Part shown: positions 1 through 7,399 of the stretch, piece after piece | How the letters are laid out: each line of letters starts with the position of its first letter | How positions within the stretch are numbered: position 1 is the first letter of the stretch | Source of the DNA: Parvularcula sp039198765 | Lineage (GTDB): Bacteria; Pseudomonadota; Alphaproteobacteria; Caulobacterales; Parvularculaceae | Assembly (NCBI GenBank): GCA_039198765.1 | Contig: JBCCTF010000145.1 | Location: forward strand, 1 to 9,253 | Direction: 5' to 3' | DNA length: 9,253 nucleotides | Notes under the pieces: model-generated | The model's input: the letters and a program-made list of their open reading frames with translations, nothing else | What the model was told of the DNA's origin: nothing | Databases searched by the model: none | Made by a program: the position numbers and the translations under genes

Positions 1-2
1 CC

Positions 3-476
3 CACCTCGAGGGCCTTGAGACAGTTCGAACAGAAGGTGCACCGATCCCCCTCAAACCGCGCAAGAAGTGGGACAACGGAAAGGACGTCATGCTCGCGGG
101 CGACGCAGCGGGCTGTGTTGCTCCGGCGTCTGGCGAGGGCATCTATTACGCCATGCTTGGTGGCCGCGTGGCAGCCGAAGGCATGCACGAGCTCCTGCAG
201 ACCGGCGACGTGAAGGCCATGGCCCGCGCCAAAAAGGCCTATATGCGCGAGCACGGAAAAGTGTTCTGGGTCCTCGGGATGATGCAGCATTTCTGGTACC
301 GGAACGACAAACGCCGTGAGCGTTTCGTCAACATCTGCCGTGACGAGGACGTGCAGCGTCTCACCTGGGAAGCCTACATGAACAAGAAGCTCGTTCGAGC
401 TAATCCCTTGGCGCACTTGCGGATCTTCTTCCTCGACACGGCGCACCTTCTGGGGATTACATCCGTTAAGTCGTGA
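3..476 (+). CDS. bchP: Geranylgeranyl reductase BchP, C-terminal part (5' end outside window)
   Basis: BchP is an FAD-dependent, NADPH-using reductase that saturates three double bonds of the geranylgeranyl tail of bacteriochlorophyll to give phytyl, at the membrane. The frame is open from base 3 to the TGA at 474-476, about 157 residues, so roughly the last 40% of a protein usually near 390-400 residues. The family signature is clear: a PIPLKP segment and a WDNG stretch lead into LAGDAAG (in-window residues 31-37), then the APASGEGIYYAMLGG block, the FAD-binding region of the geranylgeranyl reductase family. The remaining C-terminal part is less motif-rich, with a WYRND segment. The start codon and N-terminal Rossmann motif lie upstream of the window. 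The stop overlaps the GTG of tspO (GTGA), suggesting translational coupling. A generic FAD oxidoreductase is the only alternative; the bch neighbours make BchP very likely. Confidence 0.93.
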   Translation, partial: HLEGLETVRTEGAPIPLKPRKKWDNGKDVMLAGDAAGCVAPASGEGIYYAMLGGRVAAEGMHELLQTGDVKAMARAKKAYMREHGKVFWVLGMMQHFWYRNDKRRERFVNICRDEDVQRLTWEAYMNKKLVRANPLAHLRIFFLDTAHLLGITSVKS

Positions 477-976
477 CCACACAGAGCCACCGCCCCATTC
501 TGGTCGCGGTGGCTGCCGCCATATTCGTGGCTGTCGCCGGTGGTGCGGCTTCCAAAATTGGTCCTTGGTATCGCGACCTCATCAAGCCAGCGGCCAACCC
601 ACCTGATTGGGTCTTCGCTCCGGCCTGGACCTTGATCTACGCACTCTGCGTCGTCGCCGCTGTCAGAGGCTGGCGCGCGTGTGAGACGTCCGCCGAGCGG
701 GCGTGGCTGCTTTCGCTCTTCTTCATCAATGCGGTCCTGAACGTTCTGTGGTCGGCGTTGTTTTTCACAGCGCAAAGACCTGACTGGGCATTGGCCGAGG
801 TTGTGACGCTGTGGCTGTCGATTCTCGCGCTTGTGGTCTTCTTTTGGCCGCGATCCAGGTCGGCATCTCTGCTGCTCATGCCCTATCTGGTCTGGGTGGC
901 CTTCGCGGCGTGGCTGAACCTCAGGATCGTTGAACTCAATGCCCCGTTTGCTGCTGCCATCGAGATTGGGCTGTGA
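473..976 (+). CDS. tspO: TspO/MBR (CrtK) family tryptophan-rich sensory protein
   Basis: A 167-residue integral membrane protein of the TspO/peripheral benzodiazepine receptor family, which binds porphyrins and in Rhodobacter (where it is also called CrtK) dampens expression of photosynthesis genes under oxygen. Visible signatures: PWYRDLIKP (residues 31-39), NPPDWVFAPAW (42-52), N-x3-LNVLWSALFF in the middle, and PYLVW followed by FAAWLNLRIVELN near the C-terminus. Five hydrophobic segments are apparent, as expected for the family; the usual length is about 150-160, so the first 10 or so residues may be extra. The GTG start overlaps the bchP stop, and no good Shine-Dalgarno is visible, so coupling to bchP translation is likely. 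In Rhodobacter this gene lies next to crtC; here it lies between bchP and bchI, so its position differs although it remains inside the cluster. Confidence 0.93.
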   Translation: MTTQSHRPILVAVAAAIFVAVAGGAASKIGPWYRDLIKPAANPPDWVFAPAWTLIYALCVVAAVRGWRACETSAERAWLLSLFFINAVLNVLWSALFFTAQRPDWALAEVVTLWLSILALVVFFWPRSRSASLLLMPYLVWVAFAAWLNLRIVELNAPFAAAIEIGL

Positions 977-1245
977 TCCCTCCGTTTGTGATCGATCTGA
1001 TCATCCTCGGCGTCGCTGTTGAGGCTCTAATCCTTCACCGCTGGCTGCGGAATGCGAACCTTTCCCCACTGATCCCGCCTGCCATGCTCTTTCTGACTTC
1101 CGGCGCGCTTCTCATGCTCGCGTTCCGCGGGGCGATTTCGGGTTGGCCCGCTCCCGTCCTATCGATGCTTCTTTTGCTTGGCGGCGTTCTGCACGTTTTC
1201 TGCCTCCGCCAAGTCGCAGCCGCGTTTCGGCGCGCCAGGACCTAG
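973..1245 (+). CDS. Small hydrophobic membrane protein of unknown function
   Basis: I do not recognise this 90-residue protein. Three hydrophobic stretches are visible at about residues 5-21, 36-51 and 61-78, separated by short polar or Pro/Gly-containing turns, with a positively charged tail (FRRART). This suggests a three-helix inner-membrane protein with a basic C-terminus that by the positive-inside rule would be cytoplasmic. The GTG start overlaps the tspO stop (GTGA), so it is almost certainly cotranscribed and coupled with tspO. It has no cysteine or histidine cluster suggesting cofactor binding, only single H22, H74 and C77. Position suggests a role linked to TspO or to membrane-bound pigment synthesis, but that is inference. 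The coding call rests on codon-like composition, a clean hydrophobic pattern and the tight overlap. Confidence 0.75.
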   Translation: MIPPFVIDLIILGVAVEALILHRWLRNANLSPLIPPAMLFLTSGALLMLAFRGAISGWPAPVLSMLLLLGGVLHVFCLRQVAAAFRRART

Positions 1246-1329
1246 CGATCAGAGCGGGCCGAGAGTGGGCGCACGCCGCCAGCGGCTTATCTCTTTCAAA
1301 GCAGCGTAGAAAAAGGGGCCCGTGCCGCC
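1246..1329 (+). other. 84-bp spacer upstream of bchI
   Basis: This is the only real gap in the plus-strand bchP-bchO set. It contains an AAAAAGGGG tract about 11 bases upstream of the bchI GTG that can serve as a ribosome binding site. I see no TGT-N12-ACA site, no convincing sigma-70 hexamers and no terminator hairpin with a U-tract. An internal promoter for bchIDO could lie here or inside the upstream genes, but the sequence does not show it. Confidence 0.4.
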
Positions 1330-2295
1330 GTGAGTTTTCCGTTTTCGGCCATTGTCGGCCAGGCTGAGTTGAAACAGGCCCTCATGCTCACCGCGATCGA
1401 TCCAAAGATCGGCGGTGTTCTTGCGCTGGGCGATCGCGGCACCGGCAAATCCACCACCATCCGGGCGCTCGCAGCGCTGTTGCCCGAAGTGCCGATCACC
1501 GACGACCCGCGCCTCGATCCCAACCCGCCGGCGGGGGTAGCGACGAAGCCCGCTCCGGTTGTCGACCTTCCCCTCGGCGCGACCGAGGACCGTATCGTCG
1601 GCGCACTGGACCTGGAGGCCGCGCTTGTTCGAGGCGAAAAAACGTTCCAGCCGGGCCTGCTCGCCGCCGCGCACCAGGGCTTCCTCTATATCGATGAGGT
1701 GAACCTGCTCGATGACCACCTTGTGGATGTCCTGCTCGATGTCGCGGCCTCTGGCGAAAACGTGATCGAGCGCGAGGGTCTTAGCGTCCGCCACCCCGCG
1801 CAATTTGTCCTGATCGGTAGCGGAAACCCTGAAGAGGGTGACCTGCGGCCACAATTGATCGACCGTTTTGGATTGGCCGTTGATGTCCAAACACTGACGG
1901 ATATCCAAGAGCGGCTCGCGGTGATCAAGCGCCGACAATCCTACGAAACTGACCCTGGTGCTTTCAAAGCTGAGTGGGCCGAGGAAGATCGAGCCTTGCG
2001 CGATCAAATCGTTGAGGCCCGTGGCATCCTTCCCTCCGTGACGATGGACGACGATGTCCTAGAAAAAGCCGCGGCGCTGTGCATTGCTCTCGGTACGGAC
2101 GGCTTGCGCGGGGAACTCACTCTCTCGCGCACAGCCCATGCCATCGCTGCGATGAACCACGAGACCAAGGTGACCACGGATCATCTCAAGCACGCCGCAC
2201 CCATGGCGCTACGCCATCGCTTAAGAAAGAACCCGCTGGACGACGCAGACGCCGGTGTCCGTGTCGCGCGGGCGGTGGAGGAGGTTCTGGCGTGA
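1330..2295 (+). CDS. bchI: Magnesium chelatase ATPase subunit I
   Basis: BchI is the AAA+ motor of magnesium chelatase. It forms hexameric rings with BchD and drives Mg2+ insertion into protoporphyrin IX held by BchH, the first committed step of bacteriochlorophyll synthesis, in the cytoplasm. All ATPase elements are intact: Walker A GDRGTGKST (residues 34-42), the GATEDRIVG insert motif (83-91), Walker B LYIDEVNLL (119-127), sensor-1 region GSGNPEEG (163-170), and the LRPQLIDRFG arginine-finger region (172-181). At 321 residues it is slightly shorter than typical (about 335-350), mainly because the N-terminus starts directly at FPFSAIVGQ, the usual first conserved block; there is no earlier in-frame candidate that would be needed. 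The start is GTG. The stop overlaps the bchD start (GTGA). Confidence 0.97.
   Translation: MSFPFSAIVGQAELKQALMLTAIDPKIGGVLALGDRGTGKSTTIRALAALLPEVPITDDPRLDPNPPAGVATKPAPVVDLPLGATEDRIVGALDLEAALVRGEKTFQPGLLAAAHQGFLYIDEVNLLDDHLVDVLLDVAASGENVIEREGLSVRHPAQFVLIGSGNPEEGDLRPQLIDRFGLAVDVQTLTDIQERLAVIKRRQSYETDPGAFKAEWAEEDRALRDQIVEARGILPSVTMDDDVLEKAAALCIALGTDGLRGELTLSRTAHAIAAMNHETKVTTDHLKHAAPMALRHRLRKNPLDDADAGVRVARAVEEVLA
2277..2284 (+). promoter_or_regulatory. Strong ribosome binding site fixing the bchD start
   Basis: GGAGGAGG, a near-perfect Shine-Dalgarno sequence lying inside the end of bchI, is 7 bases upstream of the GTG at 2292. It supports that GTG over the much longer open frame that extends upstream within bchI, and indicates that BchD can be initiated independently as well as by coupling. 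Confidence 0.8.
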
Positions 2296-4118
2296 CCGCC
2301 GCCGCGCAGGCTGAGCTCCCGGCTGACGACGCGCTCGCGTTTGTTTCGGGCGCTGCGGATCGTTGGGACGACGCACTGCTCGTTGCCGCACTCCTCGCCA
2401 TCGACCCAGCTGGTCTCAAGGGTGTTTCGGTGCGTGCAGGGCCAGGACCGGTCCGGGACTTGTGGCTCTCGGCTTATAAAGGCTACCAAGGGGACCATCA
2501 CAAACTATCTCCACTTCCAGCAAACGCTGATGAAGGACGAATCATCGGTGGACTCGACCTGGTCGAAACGCTCAGCGCGGGGAAGCCTGTGGTCAGCCGC
2601 GGGGTCTTGCAGGAGAGCGATGGCGGAACCGTCCTTGTGCGGATGGCTGAACGCCTTGAAGCAGGCGCTGTTCATGCGCTGACGTCTGCGATGGACCAAG
2701 GTGCTGTCTCGGTGGAGCGCGATGGCCTTTCGCGGATCGATCGGACACGGTTCTCACTTCTCCTGTTCGACGAGGGGGCCAGTGATGAGCGTGCGCCTCA
2801 GGCGTTGGAAGAACGACTGGCGTTCCTGATTAATCTGGATTCCATACCGCTCGCCTGCGCGGAAGAGGAGGGGCCATCGAGCGAGGCCGTTCTGCGGGCG
2901 CGGGACCGTCTGACCAGTATCACGATCGACGATGACACGGTTCGCGCGCTGGGTGCAGCATGCCTGGGAGCGGGCGCTTCCTCCATCCGTGTACAGATGG
3001 CGTGTTCCCGGGCAGCTCTTGCCATCGCAGCCCTTCGCGGGAGTGATGTGGTGGAGAATGAGGATGCCCGCTTGGCGGCGCGTCTCGTCATCGCCCCCCG
3101 TGCGACCTCTTTGCCAGAAGCGCCCGAAGATGAGGCGCAAGAGCCGCCGCCAGAAGAGCCGCCTCAAGATCAAACCGATGAGGAACCGGAGCCGTTTCCC
3201 GATGATGATCGTGAGCTGCCGGATGATCTCAACCTCGACGAGATCATTGCAGACGCCATCAAAAGTGGCGCAGTGAACCTAGACTTGGCTGAAGATGAGG
3301 TCCGCCGGGCGTCGCCCCGCGCCATGTCAGGCCGAGCGGGTCAGCAAGCGCCATCGAAAAGCTCAGGGCGCCCCATTGGTGCTATCCCTGGAGACCCCCG
3401 GCGCGGCGGTCGGCTTGATATTCTCGCGACCTTGCGAACAGCGGCTCCGTGGAAGCGCCTTAGGCCCGAAGCCGCGGCGGGAAGTCGTGTACGGATCTAT
3501 CCGTCCGACCTCCGCATACGGAAATATGCTCATCGAACGGCATCCAGTGTCATCTTCGTCGTCGATGCGTCCGGATCGAGTGCTGTTAACCGCCTCGCCG
3601 AGGCGAAGGGCGCTGTCGAGTCTCTGCTGCTCGAGTGCTACGCGCGGCGCGACTTGGTAAGCCTGATCACGTTCAAAGGTGCCGGAGCATCCTGTGATCT
3701 TCCGCCTTGCCGATCGCTCGCTCGGGCCCGCCGGGCCATGGCCGGTTTGCCTGGCGGTGGCGGGACGCCATTAGCCTCAGCCATCAGCCTTGCGCTCGAA
3801 ACGGCGCTCCGCGAACAGGATGAAGGTCGCGCGCCGCTTTTGGTGTTTCTCACCGATGGGCAAAGCAACATCGCTCTCGATGGTTCGCCGGGCCGACCTG
3901 CCGCGCAGGCAGATACGGAGAAGATGGCGCCACTTTTGGCTCAGGCGGGTCTCCGTGTTCTGTTCTTCGACACGTCGCCGCGGCCGAGCGATAAGGCCCG
4001 CAATGTCGCGCGATTGATGAACGCGACCTATGTGCCCTTACCGTATGCTGACGGAAGCACCGTCTCCGCTGCTGTCCGCGCTGAACAGGCGAAGACCAAC
4101 GCAGGCGCTGGGCGTTGA
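2292..4118 (+). CDS. bchD: Magnesium chelatase subunit D
   Basis: BchD is the second AAA+ subunit of magnesium chelatase; it assembles with BchI and links the ATPase ring to BchH. The 608-residue product has the standard three-part layout. An N-terminal AAA+-like domain (about 1-270) has the GPVRDLWL segment but no functional Walker A, as is normal for BchD. A proline- and acid-rich linker follows (about 275-330). The C-terminal von Willebrand factor A domain (about 415-608) has an intact MIDAS metal site: D425-x-S427-x-S429, T492 in GGGGTPLAS, and D522 in LTDGQSN. Length is slightly above the usual 550-600. The frame stays open 71 codons upstream in bchI, but that stretch has no BchD similarity, and a strong Shine-Dalgarno precedes GTG 2292. 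The stop overlaps the bchO start. Confidence 0.97.
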   Translation: MTAAAQAELPADDALAFVSGAADRWDDALLVAALLAIDPAGLKGVSVRAGPGPVRDLWLSAYKGYQGDHHKLSPLPANADEGRIIGGLDLVETLSAGKPVVSRGVLQESDGGTVLVRMAERLEAGAVHALTSAMDQGAVSVERDGLSRIDRTRFSLLLFDEGASDERAPQALEERLAFLINLDSIPLACAEEEGPSSEAVLRARDRLTSITIDDDTVRALGAACLGAGASSIRVQMACSRAALAIAALRGSDVVENEDARLAARLVIAPRATSLPEAPEDEAQEPPPEEPPQDQTDEEPEPFPDDDRELPDDLNLDEIIADAIKSGAVNLDLAEDEVRRASPRAMSGRAGQQAPSKSSGRPIGAIPGDPRRGGRLDILATLRTAAPWKRLRPEAAAGSRVRIYPSDLRIRKYAHRTASSVIFVVDASGSSAVNRLAEAKGAVESLLLECYARRDLVSLITFKGAGASCDLPPCRSLARARRAMAGLPGGGGTPLASAISLALETALREQDEGRAPLLVFLTDGQSNIALDGSPGRPAAQADTEKMAPLLAQAGLRVLFFDTSPRPSDKARNVARLMNATYVPLPYADGSTVSAAVRAEQAKTNAGAGR

Positions 4119-4990
4119 ACGTGCCGTTTTTGCTGCGTTACCCCGACTGGAAGCAGGAGGGGCTGGACTGGCCCCACCGTGCCGATAGCCGTTTTGTCCG
4201 CACCCGGCGGCACCGTTGGCATATCCAGCGGGCAGGGCAGGGGCAAAAGGTGCTTCTTCTTCACGGCACGGGTGCCTCGGTTCATTCGTGGGCTGATCTG
4301 TTCAGCCGCCTGAAAGCAGATTTCGAAGTCTTGAGCCTCGATCTTCCTGGCCACGGTTTCACGCGAACTGATGCTCTGCGTTTCTCATCCGTTGAGGCGA
4401 TGACTGAAGATATCGCTGATCTTTTGCACTCAGAGGAGTTCTCGCCCGAGCTCGTGATCGGACACTCTGCCGGCGCAGTTTTGGCCAGCAACCTCGCGAT
4501 CACCGGCGCGGTCTCCCCAGTGCGCGTGATCTCGATCAATGGGGCATACGAACCATTTCCCGGCCTCGTGGGGGCGATTGCTCCAGTCATGGCCAAGGCT
4601 CTCTACTACAACCCGTTGATGGCGATAACTTTTGCGTCAAGCGCGAAGAACCGGAAGCGGGTTGAGGGGCTTATCGAGCAAACCGGTTCTGTTGTGCCTG
4701 TGAGCTCGGTCGATGCTTATGCGGCGTTGCTTCAGTGTTCCGGGCATGTCTCTGGCGCGTTGGGCATGATGGCCCACTGGAACCTCGCCGATGTCTCCAA
4801 AGCTGTTGCTCAGACCAAGGTCCCCCATCTCTTCCTTGTGGGCGATCAGGATAAGGCGGTTCCGCCGTTGGTAAGCGAAAAGCTGGCGAACACCATGCCG
4901 CATGCTGATGTTCAGAGGTTAGCTGGGCTCGGGCACCTCTTGCATGAAGAGGATCCAGAAACTGTGGCTGCCGTGATCCGCAAGGGCTGA
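4115..4990 (+). CDS. bchO: BchO, alpha/beta-hydrolase of the magnesium chelatase operon
   Basis: BchO is an alpha/beta-hydrolase-fold protein habitually encoded with bchI and bchD; its exact reaction in bacteriochlorophyll synthesis is not settled. At 291 residues it is normal in length. The BchO-type N-terminal block DWPHRADSRFV is followed by the oxyanion loop region LLHGTGASVHSW, the nucleophile elbow GHSAG (Ser118), an acid in GDQDKAVPP (Asp246 is the likely catalytic acid), and a histidine in GLGHLLHEEDP (His274), so the triad looks complete. The start is uncertain by two codons: TTG at 4115 overlaps the bchD stop (TTGA), and GTG at 4121 is an alternative in the same frame. No strong Shine-Dalgarno is visible for either, which favours coupling to bchD. 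The gene ends one base from the convergent crtC stop. Confidence 0.94.
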   Translation: MNVPFLLRYPDWKQEGLDWPHRADSRFVRTRRHRWHIQRAGQGQKVLLLHGTGASVHSWADLFSRLKADFEVLSLDLPGHGFTRTDALRFSSVEAMTEDIADLLHSEEFSPELVIGHSAGAVLASNLAITGAVSPVRVISINGAYEPFPGLVGAIAPVMAKALYYNPLMAITFASSAKNRKRVEGLIEQTGSVVPVSSVDAYAALLQCSGHVSGALGMMAHWNLADVSKAVAQTKVPHLFLVGDQDKAVPPLVSEKLANTMPHADVQRLAGLGHLLHEEDPETVAAVIRKG

Positions 4991-4991
4991 C

Positions 4992-5915
4992 CTACTCTTT
5001 CCGCGGCATCCGATAGGGGAGCAGAACCTGCACAAGGGGTGAGTTGAGCCGCGGCCCCGAGAGCGACTCATGGATGGCGACATGATCCTCGCCGAAGAGG
5101 CGTGTGCTGACGATCGATCGGCTGTAAAACGGTGTGTCTTCAAGTGTTTTGATGATCCGTGCACTGCCGATACCATCTGACCGGGTGCGCCGCGGGATCT
5201 GCCAGATGCTTGTTGATCGAAGCGGTGCAGGGGGCGGAACGTCAATGTCAGCGACTGCGCCGGTACGATCCACGAGAAGGGCGGCCTGGCACTGCGTCCC
5301 GTTCATCATGTCTGTGTTGTAGAGGATCGCTGTTTTCTCTCTGCCGATGATCGCGCGGGACCAGTCCCAAAAGCGGAAGGCGTCTTCGAGCCCTTCCTTG
5401 CCTTGGTTGAAGTCGAGGTAGCCATCACCGCTCCAACTGATATTGGGTTTGTCCATCTCTACCCGAACCCTGGCGACTGGGGAAAGCGGCCGCCACCGAT
5501 GGCGCTCAGCATCATCAATGAAGAAAGTATCCTGCCCGCGAACCTGACTGTCGACAATGATCCGTCCACGGATATGGCGATTGAGCGGTGCGCTGACTTC
5601 ATCAATCTCCACGATCAACTGATCGCCATTCCACCTGAGCGAATTGTTCCCGATGGCGAATGAAGAGGCTTCCCGGGAGACAAGGCCCTCTCCGTATTCC
5701 GTCATCGCCCAACGCGCTTTCCGGGGTCCATAGAGCGCAATGTTCATCGCGCAATGGTCTTCGGGAGCCTTACGCCCTGCATGTTTGTAGTAGGGTGAGA
5801 AGACACTGCCGACAAAAGCGATGATCGTGATGCCGTAGCCGCCTTCGTCGCTTAGCGCGTCGAGGTACCACCAAGCGTAGCCCTGCGGGTCGACCTTTAG
5901 GTCAAACCGTAGTCC
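4992..5915 (-). CDS. crtC: Acyclic carotenoid 1,2-hydratase (hydroxyneurosporene synthase); start codon unclear
   Basis: CrtC adds water across the C1-C2 double bond of neurosporene or lycopene to give the 1-hydroxy carotenoid, at the membrane. Family landmarks run from the N-terminal region through the end: GYAWWYLDALSD, AFVGSVFSPYY, NIALYGP, WNGDQLIVEIDE, HRWRPLSPVARV, GYLDFNQG, FWDWSRA, TLEDTPFYSRS, HESLS and the C-terminal LLPYRMPR. The recognisable protein begins near GLRFDL, about 308 codons, right where crtD ends. There is no in-frame ATG, GTG or TTG at that point: the next downstream is ATG 5747 (251 residues, cutting conserved sequence) and the next upstream are deep inside crtD (GTG about 6167, ATG 6200). 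The coordinate 5915 therefore marks the edge of similarity, not a proven start. It follows crtD and is surely cotranscribed with it. Confidence 0.88.
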   Translation of the reverse strand, partial: GLRFDLKVDPQGYAWWYLDALSDEGGYGITIIAFVGSVFSPYYKHAGRKAPEDHCAMNIALYGPRKARWAMTEYGEGLVSREASSFAIGNNSLRWNGDQLIVEIDEVSAPLNRHIRGRIIVDSQVRGQDTFFIDDAERHRWRPLSPVARVRVEMDKPNISWSGDGYLDFNQGKEGLEDAFRFWDWSRAIIGREKTAILYNTDMMNGTQCQAALLVDRTGAVADIDVPPPAPLRSTSIWQIPRRTRSDGIGSARIIKTLEDTPFYSRSIVSTRLFGEDHVAIHESLSGPRLNSPLVQVLLPYRMPRKE

Positions 5916-7396
5916 TTGATGATTGTCTCGGCTGCCATCAGGCCCGACAGCGCCGCCATGGGCACGCCGGAACCCGGATGGATGCTGCCGCCCGCTCGGT
6001 ACAGACCCCGCGTCCGCGTTCTGATGCCTGGCCTCTGGAACGACGCCCTCACGCCGTGGATAGGCTGTCCGAAGAGCGCTCCCCCCGTTGCCGGAAACCG
6101 CTCCGCGAAGTCCGTTGGCGTTGTCGTCACCATGGTCTCTGGCTCCGGGGTCAAGGTGAGACCGCACGCCTTCAAGTGATGGAGAATCTTGCTTTGACAT
6201 CGGCGGCGCTCCTCCTCGGAGTAGGTCTTGGTATCGCCATGGGCAGGGGCGTTGATCAGGCAGAAAAAGCGTTGTGACTCCTGCTCTTCTTTGTCGAAGT
6301 CGGGAGCAAAGACGTAGGTCGTCGGCTCGTCTGGGAGAGTGTTTTTCTCGAAAACGTTATCGAACTCAGCGCGATAATCGTCCGCAAACAGAACGTTATG
6401 CATGGCTGGGGTCATGCCTTCTGCACGGCCAAGGAAGCAGAGGGTCACGGCAGATTGCGTTCGCCGCGCGGGCTTTTTGAGGGGCTGGTCCGCCTCTCGG
6501 TCGGCGTCTAACCGACCACGGGTGAGAGCATCCACATCGCCATTGAAGACGACGATGGGGAACTGTTCATCAGAAGCACCGTCAAGGCCAACCACTCTGC
6601 CTCGTTCAGTTTTGATCGCTTCAATGTCCGCACCGAATTCAAAGGAAACGCCCCGCTTCTCACAAATGCGTGTGAGCGCATCGGCTAAAGTCCGTATGCC
6701 GCCTTTCACCGACCAAACGCCCTCTTGCTCAATATGGGCAATGAGAGAGAGGGTGCCGGGCGCCTTAAACGGCGACGAACCACAATAGGTCGTGTACCGA
6801 CCAAACAGCTGTTGCAGTCGCGGGTCGTTGAACCTGTTCTCAAGCTCTTGCCAAAGCGAAAGATAGGGATTGAGGCGGACCAGCCGATGCGGCGGCGTTC
6901 GTAGGACCATGCCGGGGAAACTCGGCTTCGGGTGCCTGATGAACGGTCCGTAGAGGGTCTCCCAGGTTTGCGACGCATATTTGAGAAAGCCCACATAGGC
7001 GTCTGCTTCACGCTGACCTGCGAACCCCGCGATGGCTTCGATCGTGGCCTCACGTTCAGCGAAAAGGTCCAGACGGCTTCCATCAAGCCAGGCGTGGCGC
7101 GCCAACACATCGAGCGGCGTGAGCTCCACATGATCTTCGAGTTGCTCGCCGCAAAGCCTGAAAATCTCTTCGAAAATCGGTCTCAGTGTGAAGACAGTTG
7201 GCCCACAATCAATGGCGCGATTGCCCCACACAACCTGGCGCAGTTTCCCGCCAGCATGCTCGTCGCGCTCATAAACAGTGACGTCCGCTCGTGATGCGAG
7301 AAGCGCGGCTGTGGTCAGGCCAGCAATACCTGCGCCGACAACCGCGATACGTTCCTTTGGTGAAGGAATAGAGAGCCTCCCTGGCGAGATGCCCAT
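5897..7396 (-). CDS. crtD: 1-hydroxycarotenoid 3,4-desaturase (methoxyneurosporene dehydrogenase)
   Basis: CrtD is an FAD-dependent desaturase of the phytoene desaturase (CrtI) family that introduces the C3-C4 double bond into hydroxylated or methoxylated acyclic carotenoids. The 499-residue product starts with an ADP-binding Rossmann fold, RIAVVGAGIAGLTTAA (GxGxxG at about residues 21-26), then the YERDEHAGGK FAD-contacting segment. It ends with the family signature GLYRAGGSIHPGSGVPMAALSG. Length matches the family (about 490-510). I chose ATG 7396; a TTG at 7405 would add three residues but falls inside a predicted repressor site. No Shine-Dalgarno is seen before either, so the message may be leaderless or nearly so. 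Substrate (CrtD versus CrtI) is judged from pairing with crtC and divergence from crtF. Its stop lies within the similarity start of crtC. Confidence 0.93.
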   Translation of the reverse strand: MGISPGRLSIPSPKERIAVVGAGIAGLTTAALLASRADVTVYERDEHAGGKLRQVVWGNRAIDCGPTVFTLRPIFEEIFRLCGEQLEDHVELTPLDVLARHAWLDGSRLDLFAEREATIEAIAGFAGQREADAYVGFLKYASQTWETLYGPFIRHPKPSFPGMVLRTPPHRLVRLNPYLSLWQELENRFNDPRLQQLFGRYTTYCGSSPFKAPGTLSLIAHIEQEGVWSVKGGIRTLADALTRICEKRGVSFEFGADIEAIKTERGRVVGLDGASDEQFPIVVFNGDVDALTRGRLDADREADQPLKKPARRTQSAVTLCFLGRAEGMTPAMHNVLFADDYRAEFDNVFEKNTLPDEPTTYVFAPDFDKEEQESQRFFCLINAPAHGDTKTYSEEERRRCQSKILHHLKACGLTLTPEPETMVTTTPTDFAERFPATGGALFGQPIHGVRASFQRPGIRTRTRGLYRAGGSIHPGSGVPMAALSGLMAAETIIKDYGLT

Positions 7397-7399
7397 TAG

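Noticed and set aside
1577..2007. Long minus-strand open frames opposite bchI, crtF and bchD
   Set aside because: They are antisense to clearly conserved proteins, have no recognisable domains and reflect GC-rich codon structure.
2079..2291. Upstream extension of the bchD frame inside bchI
   Set aside because: This part has no BchD similarity, and GGAGGAGG lies 7 bases before GTG 2292.
2400..2480. Walker A loss in the BchD N-terminal domain as a defect
   Set aside because: A degenerate nucleotide-binding site is normal for BchD of this group and does not suggest a pseudogene.
5900..5912. Programmed -1 frameshift fusing CrtD to CrtC
   Set aside because: The geometry is right (crtC frame is -1 to crtD), but no X XXY YYZ slippery heptamer or clear downstream hairpin is seen; kept only as one option in the crtC finding.
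4992..6200. A 402-codon open frame starting at ATG 6200 as the full CrtC
   Set aside because: The first ~95 residues lie over the crtD coding region in another frame, are rich in Arg/Gly/Pro and show no CrtC similarity, whereas CrtD is intact there. The open frame is most likely a high-GC shadow.
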